64,000 nt of DNA. Source: Gemmatimonadota bacterium (GTDB lineage Bacteria; Gemmatimonadota; Gemmatimonadetes; Longimicrobiales; Gaopeijiaceae). Positions 7,345-16,442 of the stretch are shown here, piece after piece. The position numbers and the translations under genes were made by a program. The notes under the pieces were generated by a model. It was not told the DNA's origin. It searched no databases and saw only the letters and a program-made list of their open reading frames with translations. The stretch's first letter is position 1; every line of letters starts with the position of its first letter. The stretch is from contig JAJDXG010000056.1 in assembly GCA_022823365.1 (NCBI GenBank), forward strand, positions 62,001 to 126,000, read 5' to 3'.

Positions 7345-10300
7345 ATGACACGTATTCTCTCTGCAACCCCGGGACTGCTCGGGATCGCCGCGGCGGCGAT
7401 TCTGCTCACCGCCGCGCCAGCGGCCGCCCAGACCGGAAAAGTGACCGGCGTGGTCACGGATCAGGCCACCGGCGAACCCCTCGCAAACGCTTCCGTCTTC
7501 ATTGACGGGACCGGGCGCGGGTCGCTGACCCAGGACAACGGCCGTTTTTTCATCATCAACGTTCCGCCCGGCACCTATACGCTGGTGGCCGAGCTGATCG
7601 GTTACGCCAGCGAGCGGCGCGAGAACGTCGCCGTCTCCATCGACGTCACCGTGCAGCAGAACTTCCAGCTGGCCACCGAGGCCATCGCACTGGGTGAAGT
7701 CGTGGTGTCGACCAGCCGCACCCCCCTGGTGGTGGAGGGTCAGACCGGTTCGCTCGAGATGATCTCCAGGGACGAGATCGACGCGCTCCCGGTCACCGAC
7801 ATCATGGGCGTGCTCGAACTGGAGCAGGGCTTCCTGCAGGTGCCGGAGGACAACACCACGGTGGTCTCCTTCGCGCAGCAGAGGCAGGGAGTTACGGCCC
7901 TCCGCATCCGCGGCGGGCGCGGGGCCGAGACCACGGTCATGATCGACGGCATCCCGATCAACAACTTTGCGCTCGGCGGCCCGGCCTTCGACATCACCAA
8001 CAAGGCCATCGAGCAGGTGGCGATCTTCACCGGGCAGCTGGACGTTCAGTACGGCAACGCACTCTCGGGCGTGGTCAACTACGCTACCCCCGAGGGCTCC
8101 GACGAGCTGCAGGGCGAGCTCGAGTTCCGGTCCTCCGAGGTGGGCGGATGGCTGGGCAACCAGTACGACCAGACCCGCGGGTTCGACATGTTCGAAGGGG
8201 TCATATCGGGCCCCATCCCCATGACCGGCGACAACCTGCGCTTCCTCATCGCCGGCCGACAGAGGTACGGAGCGGCCCGCGCCTACGAGTTCGACTACGA
8301 CGTCTTCGACCCGTCGAACCCGTCCTCCGATTTCAACACGCCCGACCCCAACGACGTCATCCCCGGCTGGCGGGCGACCGGGTTCGACGAAGTGCGGGAC
8401 GGCTACGCCAAGCTCACCTATTACGCGACCCCGGCGGCCAAGCTGAACCTTTCCTGGGCGGGGTACGAGCGGGAGTACAAGCCTTACGACTTCGACTGGA
8501 CCCTCGCCGTCAACCCGCTGGAGTACATGACCACCGCCACCGACAGCGCCTACTACCTGGCGCGGACCAGAACTCTGGACTACCAGAACCTGGTGCAGAA
8601 CTCGCTCCGGCTGGACCGCAACCTGTTCATCGCACGCTGGGACCACACCTTCGGGCGTTCCGCCTACAAGATCACGGTGGGACGCTTCGACCAGAGCCGC
8701 GAAACCTGCAACGTCATGAGCGGTGTCTGCCTGCAGAACCACTATGAGGACCCCAACTTCAACGGGGGCTTCGTGGCTCCGGGCCCCGCGGTGTACAACA
8801 ACACGCCCACCGCCGGTACCGACCGCTTCTGGGGCGGGGAGAGCGTGCTGACCACAACCGGCCGCTTCGACTTCCAGTCCCAGGTCTCGGACAACCACAA
8901 CATCTCGGGCGGCGTGTTCTACCAGGGTCACGACCTTACCTACGACGAATGGGACGACGTGGGCGTCAACGACGTGGTCAAGCTTCACCAGCTCTTCGAG
9001 GCCCAGCCCTGGGACGGGGCCGTCTATATCCAGGACCAGATCGAATACGACTTCCTGACGCTCAAGCTGGGCGCGCGCTTCGACTACGGGAGGGCGAGCG
9101 GACTCTTCTTCGCCAACCCCGTCGATCCGACCAACGGCACCACCGCGCTCGACGTGTGCACCAATCCCTCGCAGTGGCAGAACGTCACCGTGCGCGAGTA
9201 CGATCCGGCGACCGAAACCGTTAGCACGTCCACGCTTTCGGCCGATCCGAGCTGGACGCTCGCCGGCTGCACCTTCGAGGTCCGCGACGAAGCCACGCGC
9301 ATTGCGTCTTCCGACGACTTCTCGGAGGCGGATACCCGCTCACAGTTCTCTCCCCGGATCGGCGTGAGCTTCCCGGTCACGGAGAGCTCGAACCTGTTCC
9401 TGAACTTCCAGCGCCTCTCGCAGAACCCGATTCTCATAAACAACTACCGGAACTCGGGTATCGGCACCGCGCGCGAGGGAACCATCGCGGGACCCGCAAT
9501 CTTCGTGAACGCTTCGGCGGGGCAAACTCCCTTCCTGGGCAACCCGCATCTCGTCACCGAGCAGGCGACGACCTACGAGATCGGGTATTCGCAGGAGATC
9601 GACGGCCAGTACGCCCTCTCCGCCGTCATCTTCTCGAAGGACCAGAGCGGCCTCACGGGGGTGGCCCGCGTCGGCAGCCCGCCCTACACGGTCATCGATC
9701 CGGGCGCGACCTACGGCTTTTCCGCGCCGGACTACGCCGTCCTGACCAACCAGGATTTCGCGACCACGCGGGGCATCGAGATCGCTCTGCGCCGGCGTGT
9801 GGAGAACTACTGGGGCTTCGACGTGAACTACGGCCTCTCGGCGTGCCGCACCAACGCCGCGGATCCGGAGCGGGAATTCGAGGCTCAGACGGAAGAGAAC
9901 GATCCGTTCGTTCGCGACGAGATCCCCTGCGAAATCGACCAGCCCCACAAGTTCACCGGCGTCTTCCGGCTCGCGGTGCGTGACGACGTGCCCGAAATCC
10001 CGTTCGGTGACGTGCTCGCCAACACCAACCTTTCGGTGATTTTCTCCGCGTCGAGCGGTTTGCCCTACACGCCGACGCTGACGTTCGAGGGCTTCGGGGA
10101 ACTCGAACAGTTCGACCGTTACAGCGGGCGCGCGCCCATGCTCATGACCCTCAACCTGCAGGCCCGCAAGGACTGGACCATCAACAACGTCCGCTACGGG
10201 TTCTTCGTGAACGTCAACAACCTGACCGACCGCCTGAACTGCATTCAGGTGTACGAGTCGACCGGGAAGTGCACCGACGGCTCGGAGGACCAGAACCGGC

Positions 10301-10410
10301 GCCGCGCGGGCAACACGGTGGGAACCAGCACGGATTCCACCTTCTTCGACCGCCCGCACTTCATCGGGCAGCGCAGGACGATCACGGCCGGCATGAGGGT
10401 CACCTTCTAG
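7345..10410 (+). CDS. TonB-dependent outer-membrane receptor with N-terminal carboxypeptidase-like domain
   Basis: Outer-membrane transporter that moves a large substrate into the periplasm using TonB energy. The order is signal peptide (residues 1-29, ending APAAAQ), carboxypeptidase-regulatory-like beta-sandwich (about 30-115, VTGVVTDQATGEPLANASVFI), plug domain (about 120-240, including LRIRGGRGAETTVMIDGIPI) and a long 22-strand-type barrel that ends in phenylalanine, as barrels do. The 1021 residues and the SusC-like layout fit the RagA/SusC side of the family, but no SusD partner follows. The start has a textbook AAGGAGG. It is the first gene of a rightward cluster with a secreted protein and a PorV-like barrel. 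The substrate is unknown. Confidence 0.92.
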   Translation: MTRILSATPGLLGIAAAAILLTAAPAAAQTGKVTGVVTDQATGEPLANASVFIDGTGRGSLTQDNGRFFIINVPPGTYTLVAELIGYASERRENVAVSIDVTVQQNFQLATEAIALGEVVVSTSRTPLVVEGQTGSLEMISRDEIDALPVTDIMGVLELEQGFLQVPEDNTTVVSFAQQRQGVTALRIRGGRGAETTVMIDGIPINNFALGGPAFDITNKAIEQVAIFTGQLDVQYGNALSGVVNYATPEGSDELQGELEFRSSEVGGWLGNQYDQTRGFDMFEGVISGPIPMTGDNLRFLIAGRQRYGAARAYEFDYDVFDPSNPSSDFNTPDPNDVIPGWRATGFDEVRDGYAKLTYYATPAAKLNLSWAGYEREYKPYDFDWTLAVNPLEYMTTATDSAYYLARTRTLDYQNLVQNSLRLDRNLFIARWDHTFGRSAYKITVGRFDQSRETCNVMSGVCLQNHYEDPNFNGGFVAPGPAVYNNTPTAGTDRFWGGESVLTTTGRFDFQSQVSDNHNISGGVFYQGHDLTYDEWDDVGVNDVVKLHQLFEAQPWDGAVYIQDQIEYDFLTLKLGARFDYGRASGLFFANPVDPTNGTTALDVCTNPSQWQNVTVREYDPATETVSTSTLSADPSWTLAGCTFEVRDEATRIASSDDFSEADTRSQFSPRIGVSFPVTESSNLFLNFQRLSQNPILINNYRNSGIGTAREGTIAGPAIFVNASAGQTPFLGNPHLVTEQATTYEIGYSQEIDGQYALSAVIFSKDQSGLTGVARVGSPPYTVIDPGATYGFSAPDYAVLTNQDFATTRGIEIALRRRVENYWGFDVNYGLSACRTNAADPEREFEAQTEENDPFVRDEIPCEIDQPHKFTGVFRLAVRDDVPEIPFGDVLANTNLSVIFSASSGLPYTPTLTFEGFGELEQFDRYSGRAPMLMTLNLQARKDWTINNVRYGFFVNVNNLTDRLNCIQVYESTGKCTDGSEDQNRRRAGNTVGTSTDSTFFDRPHFIGQRRTITAGMRVTF

Positions 10411-10467
10411 AAGGCCAGGGGCCGCCGGTATGCAAAGAGACGCCAAACTTGTCCAATCGGAGTTCTC

Positions 10468-13400
10468 ATGAAGAAACTTCTTACGCACAGGGCAGGCCTC
10501 CTCATCGCGGGCCTGTTCGTGCTGCCGCTGGGTACGCCCGGCGAAGCGCGAGCCCAGGAAGACGTGACGGTCATCGACGCGGGGGGTGTGGGCAACGATC
10601 TTCTGGTGCCAACGCGCCCGAACCTCTTCCAGTTGCGGGCGTTCGGCGATGAGGGCGCGGCCGGGGTTCGCACCAACGGATCCAACACCTGGTGCCTGCA
10701 GAACATTCAGGGCTTCTCGAGCCGTTTCAACTTCGGCTGCCGCACCGGTTGGTATGTCCGCCAGGTCAACGGGTTCTACACTTCCGCCATCTTCGACATG
10801 GGGATGAAGTGGGGCGCGCCCGCCAGCGACCTGCCGGACGTGATCGACCCGGCCACCAGCGGGCTCGGCGGCGGCGGGTTTACCGTGAACATGACCACCC
10901 TCATCATCGGGGGAGCGGTACAGGGTGGGGGCGACAAGCTCTGGGCTTCCGACCGGAGCCCGGTCGATCTGCTGAACCTGGCGGCCAAGACCACCGAAGA
11001 CGCGACCTGTACCAACCACACCGCCCGGCGCGACGGCTTCATGTTCACGGGATTCCAGCTCACCCCTACCTCCGACTGCGAGACGACCCACCCCGCATCC
11101 GGATGGAAGGGCAGCCACCCGATTCCGGCTGAATCGTATCTGGCACTTCAGGCATCCGCGCCGGAGTTCGGCGCCATGTACGACGCGATGAGCCCCAACG
11201 ACTACGATCCCTTCGCCTTCTGGCGCGTCCCGGAGGAGATGCAGGCCACCGAGAAATTCCTCGGCGACTGGCAGACCTACGGCGAGTTGAGCGACTGGTA
11301 CCGGAACGCTCTCGAGCGCTACGGCACGGTGATTCCCGGAGGCGCCGGATCGCCCAACTACGCAGGCTGGCCGCTGGGACTCACCCAGTTCTACGACGGG
11401 TTCTACTTCGGGTTGCCGACGGTCGGAAACGTGATGTACTTCCAGTCCATCATCGTCAACGAGTCGGAGAAGGTCTACGGCGTCGGCATGACCTACGACT
11501 CGGTCTACATCGGCATGAACGTCGACCCGTTGCTGCAGGGGCAGGGCGACGCCCACTACTTCGATCCCGTGCGCAGCGCGATGCTCTGGAAGGAGACCGG
11601 GAGCCGGTGCGCGGACGCGATCGATCCCCCGGGTTCCGGCTGCAACCGGACCGGTGACGACGACTGGGCCAACGGCGCCGCGGGCGCGGGCATCGTGTTC
11701 CTCAAGACGCCCATCGGCGACGCGCGCTACAAGCTGTTCAGCGACCCGTCGAGCGACTTCTACAATCCCGCGCACCCGCGCGCCGGCGACACCATCATGT
11801 TCCAGCACCAGCGCCAGTGCGGGTTCGGGGGCTGCATTCCGCGCACCTGGAGCCGCAGCCAGCGCGCCCACTTCGGGCACTTCGCCTCGATCGGCGAATA
11901 TACGCTGGACGGGGAGACGCCGGGCGACCTGTCCGACGGCGCCTACCACCGGATCTTCCGGCCGGAAGCGTGGCCGGAGCGCACCGGCGTCTACAACAAG
12001 TACGTTCCGGGTGAGGGGGAAGCAGGCGCGCCCACCTGGGACTGGAACCACGACGGGCAGCCGGACACCATCTACGCCGACGCCTGCGGCAGCCGAGGTT
12101 GCGTGGCTCTTTGGGCGGACACGCTTCCGTCGGGCTATACCAACAGCTACGGCAATATCGCGGATGTCGCGGTGGGTCCGGTGCACATGGCCCCCGGCGA
12201 CACCGTCCCCTTCGTGGTGGCGCTGGTGGGTGCCGCGGACTCCACCTCGATGGAGTCCGCCCTGGACAACGCCATCGGCTTCTACCAGCAGATGTACCTC
12301 GGGCCCGAGACGGCGCCGCCGCCGGTGATATCGGCGGTGGATGTGGTTGGAGGCCAGGCCGCGTCCACGGGTGAGATCGACGGAAACGAGATCTCGCTCT
12401 TCTTCGACGATGCCCCGGAGGAATGGGTCGATCCCTACCTGGCCAACCTCGATGTGAGCGCCGACATCGCGCGCAACTACTGGCTGGCGGATTCGGTCGC
12501 GGCACGCTCCACCAACAACGTGGCCGCCATCCACATCTTCAAGTCCTGCGACGGGGGTTCCACCTGGACCCAGGACGGGGACTGCGACGGCGACCCGGTC
12601 TTCGACGAGACCTCCAAGTGGTCGAACTTCGGGTGGCAGCCCTACGAAACCTTCGAGGCCGAGGACGACGGTACCCTGCCCAACGTATTCGAGGACGAGT
12701 CCCTGATCCCCGGCGTGACCTACACCTACTCCATCGTCACCGAGACGCGCGGAGCCAGATTCAACGTGGTGCGCGGCACGCACGTCGACTCGCTGCTGGC
12801 CGAGGAGGTGGTGTTCGCGCCCGAGCTGATCGGGGCCGTGTCCGCTTCGGGCACCAACCCCAACGTGGCGGTGGTGTACGCGCCCCTCAACCTGGCGGCA
12901 GGCGCCAGCCGGGCCGAACTGAACGAGGTCTCCCGCAGCGGGAACTCCACCGTGCCGGTCGAATTGTCCGTGGTCGGAACCTCCCCCGTCTCCGGGCAGT
13001 ACCGGATCGTCTTCGGCGACAAGCTGGTGGTCAACCAGGTGGACAACCTGGACGACACCGGTACGCCGACCTCCAGCCAGACTACGGTAGCCGCCCAGAC
13101 GGTGCGCACCGTCACGGGCATGGAGGGGGAGCCGAAGGAGGTCGTGATTGCCGCTGTGGACTTCAACCGGTCCGGCACCGTGACCTTGTCCGGGCTGGAT
13201 GAACTGCCGGTCGACAGCGCCATGCAGAGTTCGATGCAGCGCACCACGGTGTTCGAGGGAGGCTTCGGCATGGTGGTCGCCGCCGGGTCCACCCCCTTGC
13301 TCGCCTCGACCACCCTCGAGGGCGACGAGGCCACCCCCGGCGCCTTCTTCAGCCGCGAGGACTTTCCCTTCTTCACGGTGTCGGTGGACGCCGGGGAGGG

Positions 13401-14508
13401 GGGTACGCTGGACCCGCCGTCCAGGGTCTTCACCACCGCGTCGGCCGACACCGTTGCGGACCGGGTACAGCCCACCGTGTGGTGGCTCACGAGTTCCTCC
13501 GGATATGTGGGCGGCAACGAATACGGAGAGTACGCGATCGTCTGGAACGCGGACGCCTGGGGCGCCGGCGCGCCCTTCCGGCTTCCGGATGCCGCGATCG
13601 AGGCCACCGTGGCCGCGTCCCTGTCGGGACGTCCGGCGGCCTCCACTTCGAGCACGGGCGAGGACGTCCTGGCAGCCGTGCAGGAGGTCAATCCGGACGT
13701 CGAATCCCTGGAGTCGTACGCGCTTCCGTTCTCGGTGCGCAACAACACCTACGGTCGCGACGTGCAGATTGCGGTGATCGACCACCAGGAATCGGTGCTC
13801 GTCGGACAGGCGGTCGACACGGCCCGGGTGGAGGTTCCGGCCGGCGTGTGGGTGCCTGGCGACCAGATCTACTTCGTAGAGACCGTGACCCGGGAGGTGA
13901 CCGACGACCAGGGCAACACGGTCCTCGACGCGGGCGGGCAGCCCGCGACGGAAACGGCCACGGTCGTGACCTTCGACGTGACCCTCGGCTGCGACGCCCC
14001 GCGTCCCTCCTGCGATCCGACCACCGGAGGGTCGACCGAGTCCGGCTACATCCCGGTGACCGAGCAGGTGACGCTGACGGTCCCGTGGCTGGTCCCGCTT
14101 CAGTCGGGCGACGAGGTGGTGGTGGACGTGCAGAGGGCGATCACGGCGGCGGAGGCCGCGGCGACGGGTGCGGTTTCCCTCGACGACGTACACGTGGTGC
14201 CCAACCCGTACTTGTATGCGAGCGCGTTCGAGCGCGCGACCGACGCGCGGGTTCTGAAGTTCACGAACCTTCCCCAGGAAGGGACCATCCGCATCTTCGA
14301 CGTGGCGGGACGATTCATCCAGGAGATCGTCTATGGTCCCGAGGATCTCCAGGGGATTGATGCCTACTGTGGCGCCGGAGATTGCGGGGGAGACTTGAAC
14401 TGGGACATGCAGACCCGCGAGCGGACCAACCTGGGAGCGGGACTGTACATTTTCGTTCTCGAATCCGGCGGCCAGAAGAAGATGGGCAAGTTCGTCGTCA
14501 TTCGCTGA
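10468..14508 (+). CDS. Very large secreted protein with type IX-like C-terminal sorting domain
   Basis: A 1346-residue exported protein of unknown function. It begins with a signal peptide ending near GEARAQ (about residue 30). The body is rich in Gly, Asp, Tyr and Trp with beta-rich, fibronectin-like segments and paired cysteines, but I recognise no enzyme domain. The last hundred residues, from about 1242, read VHVVPNPYLYAS, then TIRIFDVAGRFIQEI, WDMQT and GLYIFVLESGGQKKMGKFVVIR. That pattern is the Por/type IX type A sorting domain (FlgD-like Ig fold), which in Bacteroidota directs export and surface attachment. It lies between a TonB receptor and a PorV-family barrel, which in type IX systems is the sorting-domain acceptor. 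Confidence 0.8.
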   Translation: MKKLLTHRAGLLIAGLFVLPLGTPGEARAQEDVTVIDAGGVGNDLLVPTRPNLFQLRAFGDEGAAGVRTNGSNTWCLQNIQGFSSRFNFGCRTGWYVRQVNGFYTSAIFDMGMKWGAPASDLPDVIDPATSGLGGGGFTVNMTTLIIGGAVQGGGDKLWASDRSPVDLLNLAAKTTEDATCTNHTARRDGFMFTGFQLTPTSDCETTHPASGWKGSHPIPAESYLALQASAPEFGAMYDAMSPNDYDPFAFWRVPEEMQATEKFLGDWQTYGELSDWYRNALERYGTVIPGGAGSPNYAGWPLGLTQFYDGFYFGLPTVGNVMYFQSIIVNESEKVYGVGMTYDSVYIGMNVDPLLQGQGDAHYFDPVRSAMLWKETGSRCADAIDPPGSGCNRTGDDDWANGAAGAGIVFLKTPIGDARYKLFSDPSSDFYNPAHPRAGDTIMFQHQRQCGFGGCIPRTWSRSQRAHFGHFASIGEYTLDGETPGDLSDGAYHRIFRPEAWPERTGVYNKYVPGEGEAGAPTWDWNHDGQPDTIYADACGSRGCVALWADTLPSGYTNSYGNIADVAVGPVHMAPGDTVPFVVALVGAADSTSMESALDNAIGFYQQMYLGPETAPPPVISAVDVVGGQAASTGEIDGNEISLFFDDAPEEWVDPYLANLDVSADIARNYWLADSVAARSTNNVAAIHIFKSCDGGSTWTQDGDCDGDPVFDETSKWSNFGWQPYETFEAEDDGTLPNVFEDESLIPGVTYTYSIVTETRGARFNVVRGTHVDSLLAEEVVFAPELIGAVSASGTNPNVAVVYAPLNLAAGASRAELNEVSRSGNSTVPVELSVVGTSPVSGQYRIVFGDKLVVNQVDNLDDTGTPTSSQTTVAAQTVRTVTGMEGEPKEVVIAAVDFNRSGTVTLSGLDELPVDSAMQSSMQRTTVFEGGFGMVVAAGSTPLLASTTLEGDEATPGAFFSREDFPFFTVSVDAGEGGTLDPPSRVFTTASADTVADRVQPTVWWLTSSSGYVGGNEYGEYAIVWNADAWGAGAPFRLPDAAIEATVAASLSGRPAASTSSTGEDVLAAVQEVNPDVESLESYALPFSVRNNTYGRDVQIAVIDHQESVLVGQAVDTARVEVPAGVWVPGDQIYFVETVTREVTDDQGNTVLDAGGQPATETATVVTFDVTLGCDAPRPSCDPTTGGSTESGYIPVTEQVTLTVPWLVPLQSGDEVVVDVQRAITAAEAAATGAVSLDDVHVVPNPYLYASAFERATDARVLKFTNLPQEGTIRIFDVAGRFIQEIVYGPEDLQGIDAYCGAGDCGGDLNWDMQTRERTNLGAGLYIFVLESGGQKKMGKFVVIR

Positions 14509-14532
14509 GCCTGACGCCAAGGAGATAGATCA

Positions 14533-15648
14533 ATGAACCGTGCACTGCTGCTAGCGCTCACGCTCGTGGCGACGGCGGAGATGCTTGAGGCTCAGGAAAC
14601 GCTGACCTCGACGCCGGAACAAATCGTGACCCGCGTCGGAACCCGGGGCGCCGCATTTCTCGCGGTGGGCGTTGGCGCGCGCGGCCAGGCGCTGGGAGGC
14701 GCCTTCGGAGCGGCGGCGGACGACGTCACGTCGCTCTACTGGAACACCGCGGCCATGTCGCGCATCGACGGCTTTTCCGCCGGGATGACCACGGCGCGGC
14801 TCTTCGACGAACTCGACATCCAGCACACCTTCGTGGGCGTGGTGATGCCGTTCGGGTTTACCCGCATCGGCGTGAGCGTGAACACCCTCGACTCCGGGGA
14901 AATGCCCTGGCAGAGCGAGTACTGGCCCAACGCCGGCTACGGGGGCGAGCAGGATCCGACCGCCGCGGCTTTCAGCTGGACGGGAACCGCGATCGGGCTG
15001 CACTTCGCGCAGCCCATCACCGACCGCCTCACGGTGGGCGTGGCGGGCAAGGTGGTCGAGGAAGGGATCACCAACGCGACGGCGAGCTACGTCGGCGTCG
15101 ACATGAGCACGGTGTTCCGCACCGGGCTCTACGGCGTCACCCTCGGGGCGTCGCTCACCAACCTCGGGACTTCGGGCCGATTCGAGGGCAACCTGCTTGA
15201 CAACCGGGTCAACACTTCGTTCTCCGAGTCCCAGATCGACGATTTCATCCGGGTGGTGGAACTGTCCGCGGCGACCGACCATCTCGAACTCCCCACGTCG
15301 TTCCGCTTCAGCGTGATGCTGGACCTGATCGGGGGCGCCGATGCGATCGTCTCTCCGGACGCCGACCAGTCGCTCCGCCTGATGGCCGACATCAACGATC
15401 CCGTCGACGCGCCCCAGGAAACCGCGCTCGGCCTCGAGTACGGCTTCAGGGGACTGGCGTTCGTGCGGGCCGGCAAGCGCTTCGCGAACGAAGACCAGAT
15501 CGACAACGGGCTCATGCACGCGGCCGCCGCTGGCGGAGGCCTGCGGCTCCCGGTCGGGGAACTGGGCACGCTGAGCGTGGACTACGCCTACACGTCGATG
15601 GAGCAGCTGGAGAACATCCAGGTCTTCAGCTTCCAGCTGCAGTTCTGA
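14533..15648 (+). CDS. PorV/PorQ-family outer-membrane protein
   Basis: Predicted beta-barrel of 371 residues. The signal peptide ends near residue 21 (EMLEAQ). The diagnostic region follows around residues 45-75: GARGQALGGAFGAAADDVTS and LYWNTAAM, the hallmark of PorV/PorQ barrels. The protein ends VFSFQLQF with the aromatic C-terminus of outer-membrane barrels. In Bacteroidota PorV shuttles type IX cargo by binding the sorting domain. Here the gene sits 24 bases after a protein carrying such a domain, with a good ribosome binding site (AAGGAG). Whether it acts in secretion or as a transport pore cannot be told. Confidence 0.85.
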   Translation: MNRALLLALTLVATAEMLEAQETLTSTPEQIVTRVGTRGAAFLAVGVGARGQALGGAFGAAADDVTSLYWNTAAMSRIDGFSAGMTTARLFDELDIQHTFVGVVMPFGFTRIGVSVNTLDSGEMPWQSEYWPNAGYGGEQDPTAAAFSWTGTAIGLHFAQPITDRLTVGVAGKVVEEGITNATASYVGVDMSTVFRTGLYGVTLGASLTNLGTSGRFEGNLLDNRVNTSFSESQIDDFIRVVELSAATDHLELPTSFRFSVMLDLIGGADAIVSPDADQSLRLMADINDPVDAPQETALGLEYGFRGLAFVRAGKRFANEDQIDNGLMHAAAAGGGLRLPVGELGTLSVDYAYTSMEQLENIQVFSFQLQF

Positions 15649-15716
15649 TGCGGCTCGGTTTCGGAGAGGGAGGCCGGGCCGTGCTACCCCGTGGCACAAC
15701 GGGAGGAAATAGACTG

Positions 15717-16424
15717 ATGAGAGTACTGAACCGGTTGGCGCTGGCCGGGCTGGTGATGGCGCTGCCCTCGGCCGTACACGCCCAGTCCGAACAGGGCGCC
15801 TGGAGCGTCGAGGTATCTGCGGGAACCCAGATGTACGCCCCGTCGAGTTCGCTCATGAACAGCCCCATGCTCGCGCTGGAGGCGTTGTATCAGCTCACCC
15901 CGCGCATTGCGCTGGGGCCTGCGATTCAGTTCCACCGCGCCGACACCGACGGCAGCTTCTACGTGGCCGCCATCGACTTCGGTGCCGACAGCACCCGCAT
16001 CTACGAGGTAGGCCAGACGCTGAGCGCGCTCCACTACGGCTTGAACGCGCACATCAGCGTCATGCCGGGAAGCTCGCTGGATCCATATGTCGTCCTGGGC
16101 GGGGGCGGAGCCACGCTTTACCTGGATACGCAGGCCAACGACGACTTCCGGCGCGTGACCCATCAGATGGTGCTGGGGGGCGCGGGGGTGCGCTACGCGG
16201 TGACGGAGGCCGCCGGGATCCAGGTGGACGTGCGCGACGTCATCTACCGGGACTTCGACCGCGATGTCCTCAACCCGGTCGAGGAGCGACTCCGCAACTG
16301 CAAGAGCGACGGGACCTGCCGGTTCCCTGATGCGGAACGCACTGACCTCCCGGACAAACAGGACATGATCCACAACATCCGCCTGTCGATCGGGTTGACG
16401 TACGTCCCCGGACTCAACCGCTAG
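15717..16424 (+). CDS. Small outer-membrane beta-barrel protein, function unknown
   Basis: A 235-residue exported protein with signal peptide MRVLNRLALAGLVMALPSAVHAQ. The remainder alternates hydrophobic and polar residues in the manner of an OmpA/OmpX-like eight-stranded barrel (LDPYVVLGGGGATLYL, MVLGGAGVRYAVTEAAGIQVDVRDVIY). Two cysteines occur in a periplasmic or surface loop (NCKSDGTC). ATG 15717 is chosen because GGGAGGA precedes it and a signal peptide follows; the longer open frame from 15648 has neither. Fourth gene of the surface operon; its role there is unknown. Confidence 0.75.
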   Translation: MRVLNRLALAGLVMALPSAVHAQSEQGAWSVEVSAGTQMYAPSSSLMNSPMLALEALYQLTPRIALGPAIQFHRADTDGSFYVAAIDFGADSTRIYEVGQTLSALHYGLNAHISVMPGSSLDPYVVLGGGGATLYLDTQANDDFRRVTHQMVLGGAGVRYAVTEAAGIQVDVRDVIYRDFDRDVLNPVEERLRNCKSDGTCRFPDAERTDLPDKQDMIHNIRLSIGLTYVPGLNR

Positions 16425-16442
16425 CGGGCAGGAGGCGATCAA

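Noticed and set aside
9340-14520. A 1726-codon open frame on the minus strand opposite the large secreted protein and the receptor end
   Set aside because: It mirrors real coding frames in high-GC DNA, has no signal sequence or family motif, and the plus-strand genes explain the region fully.
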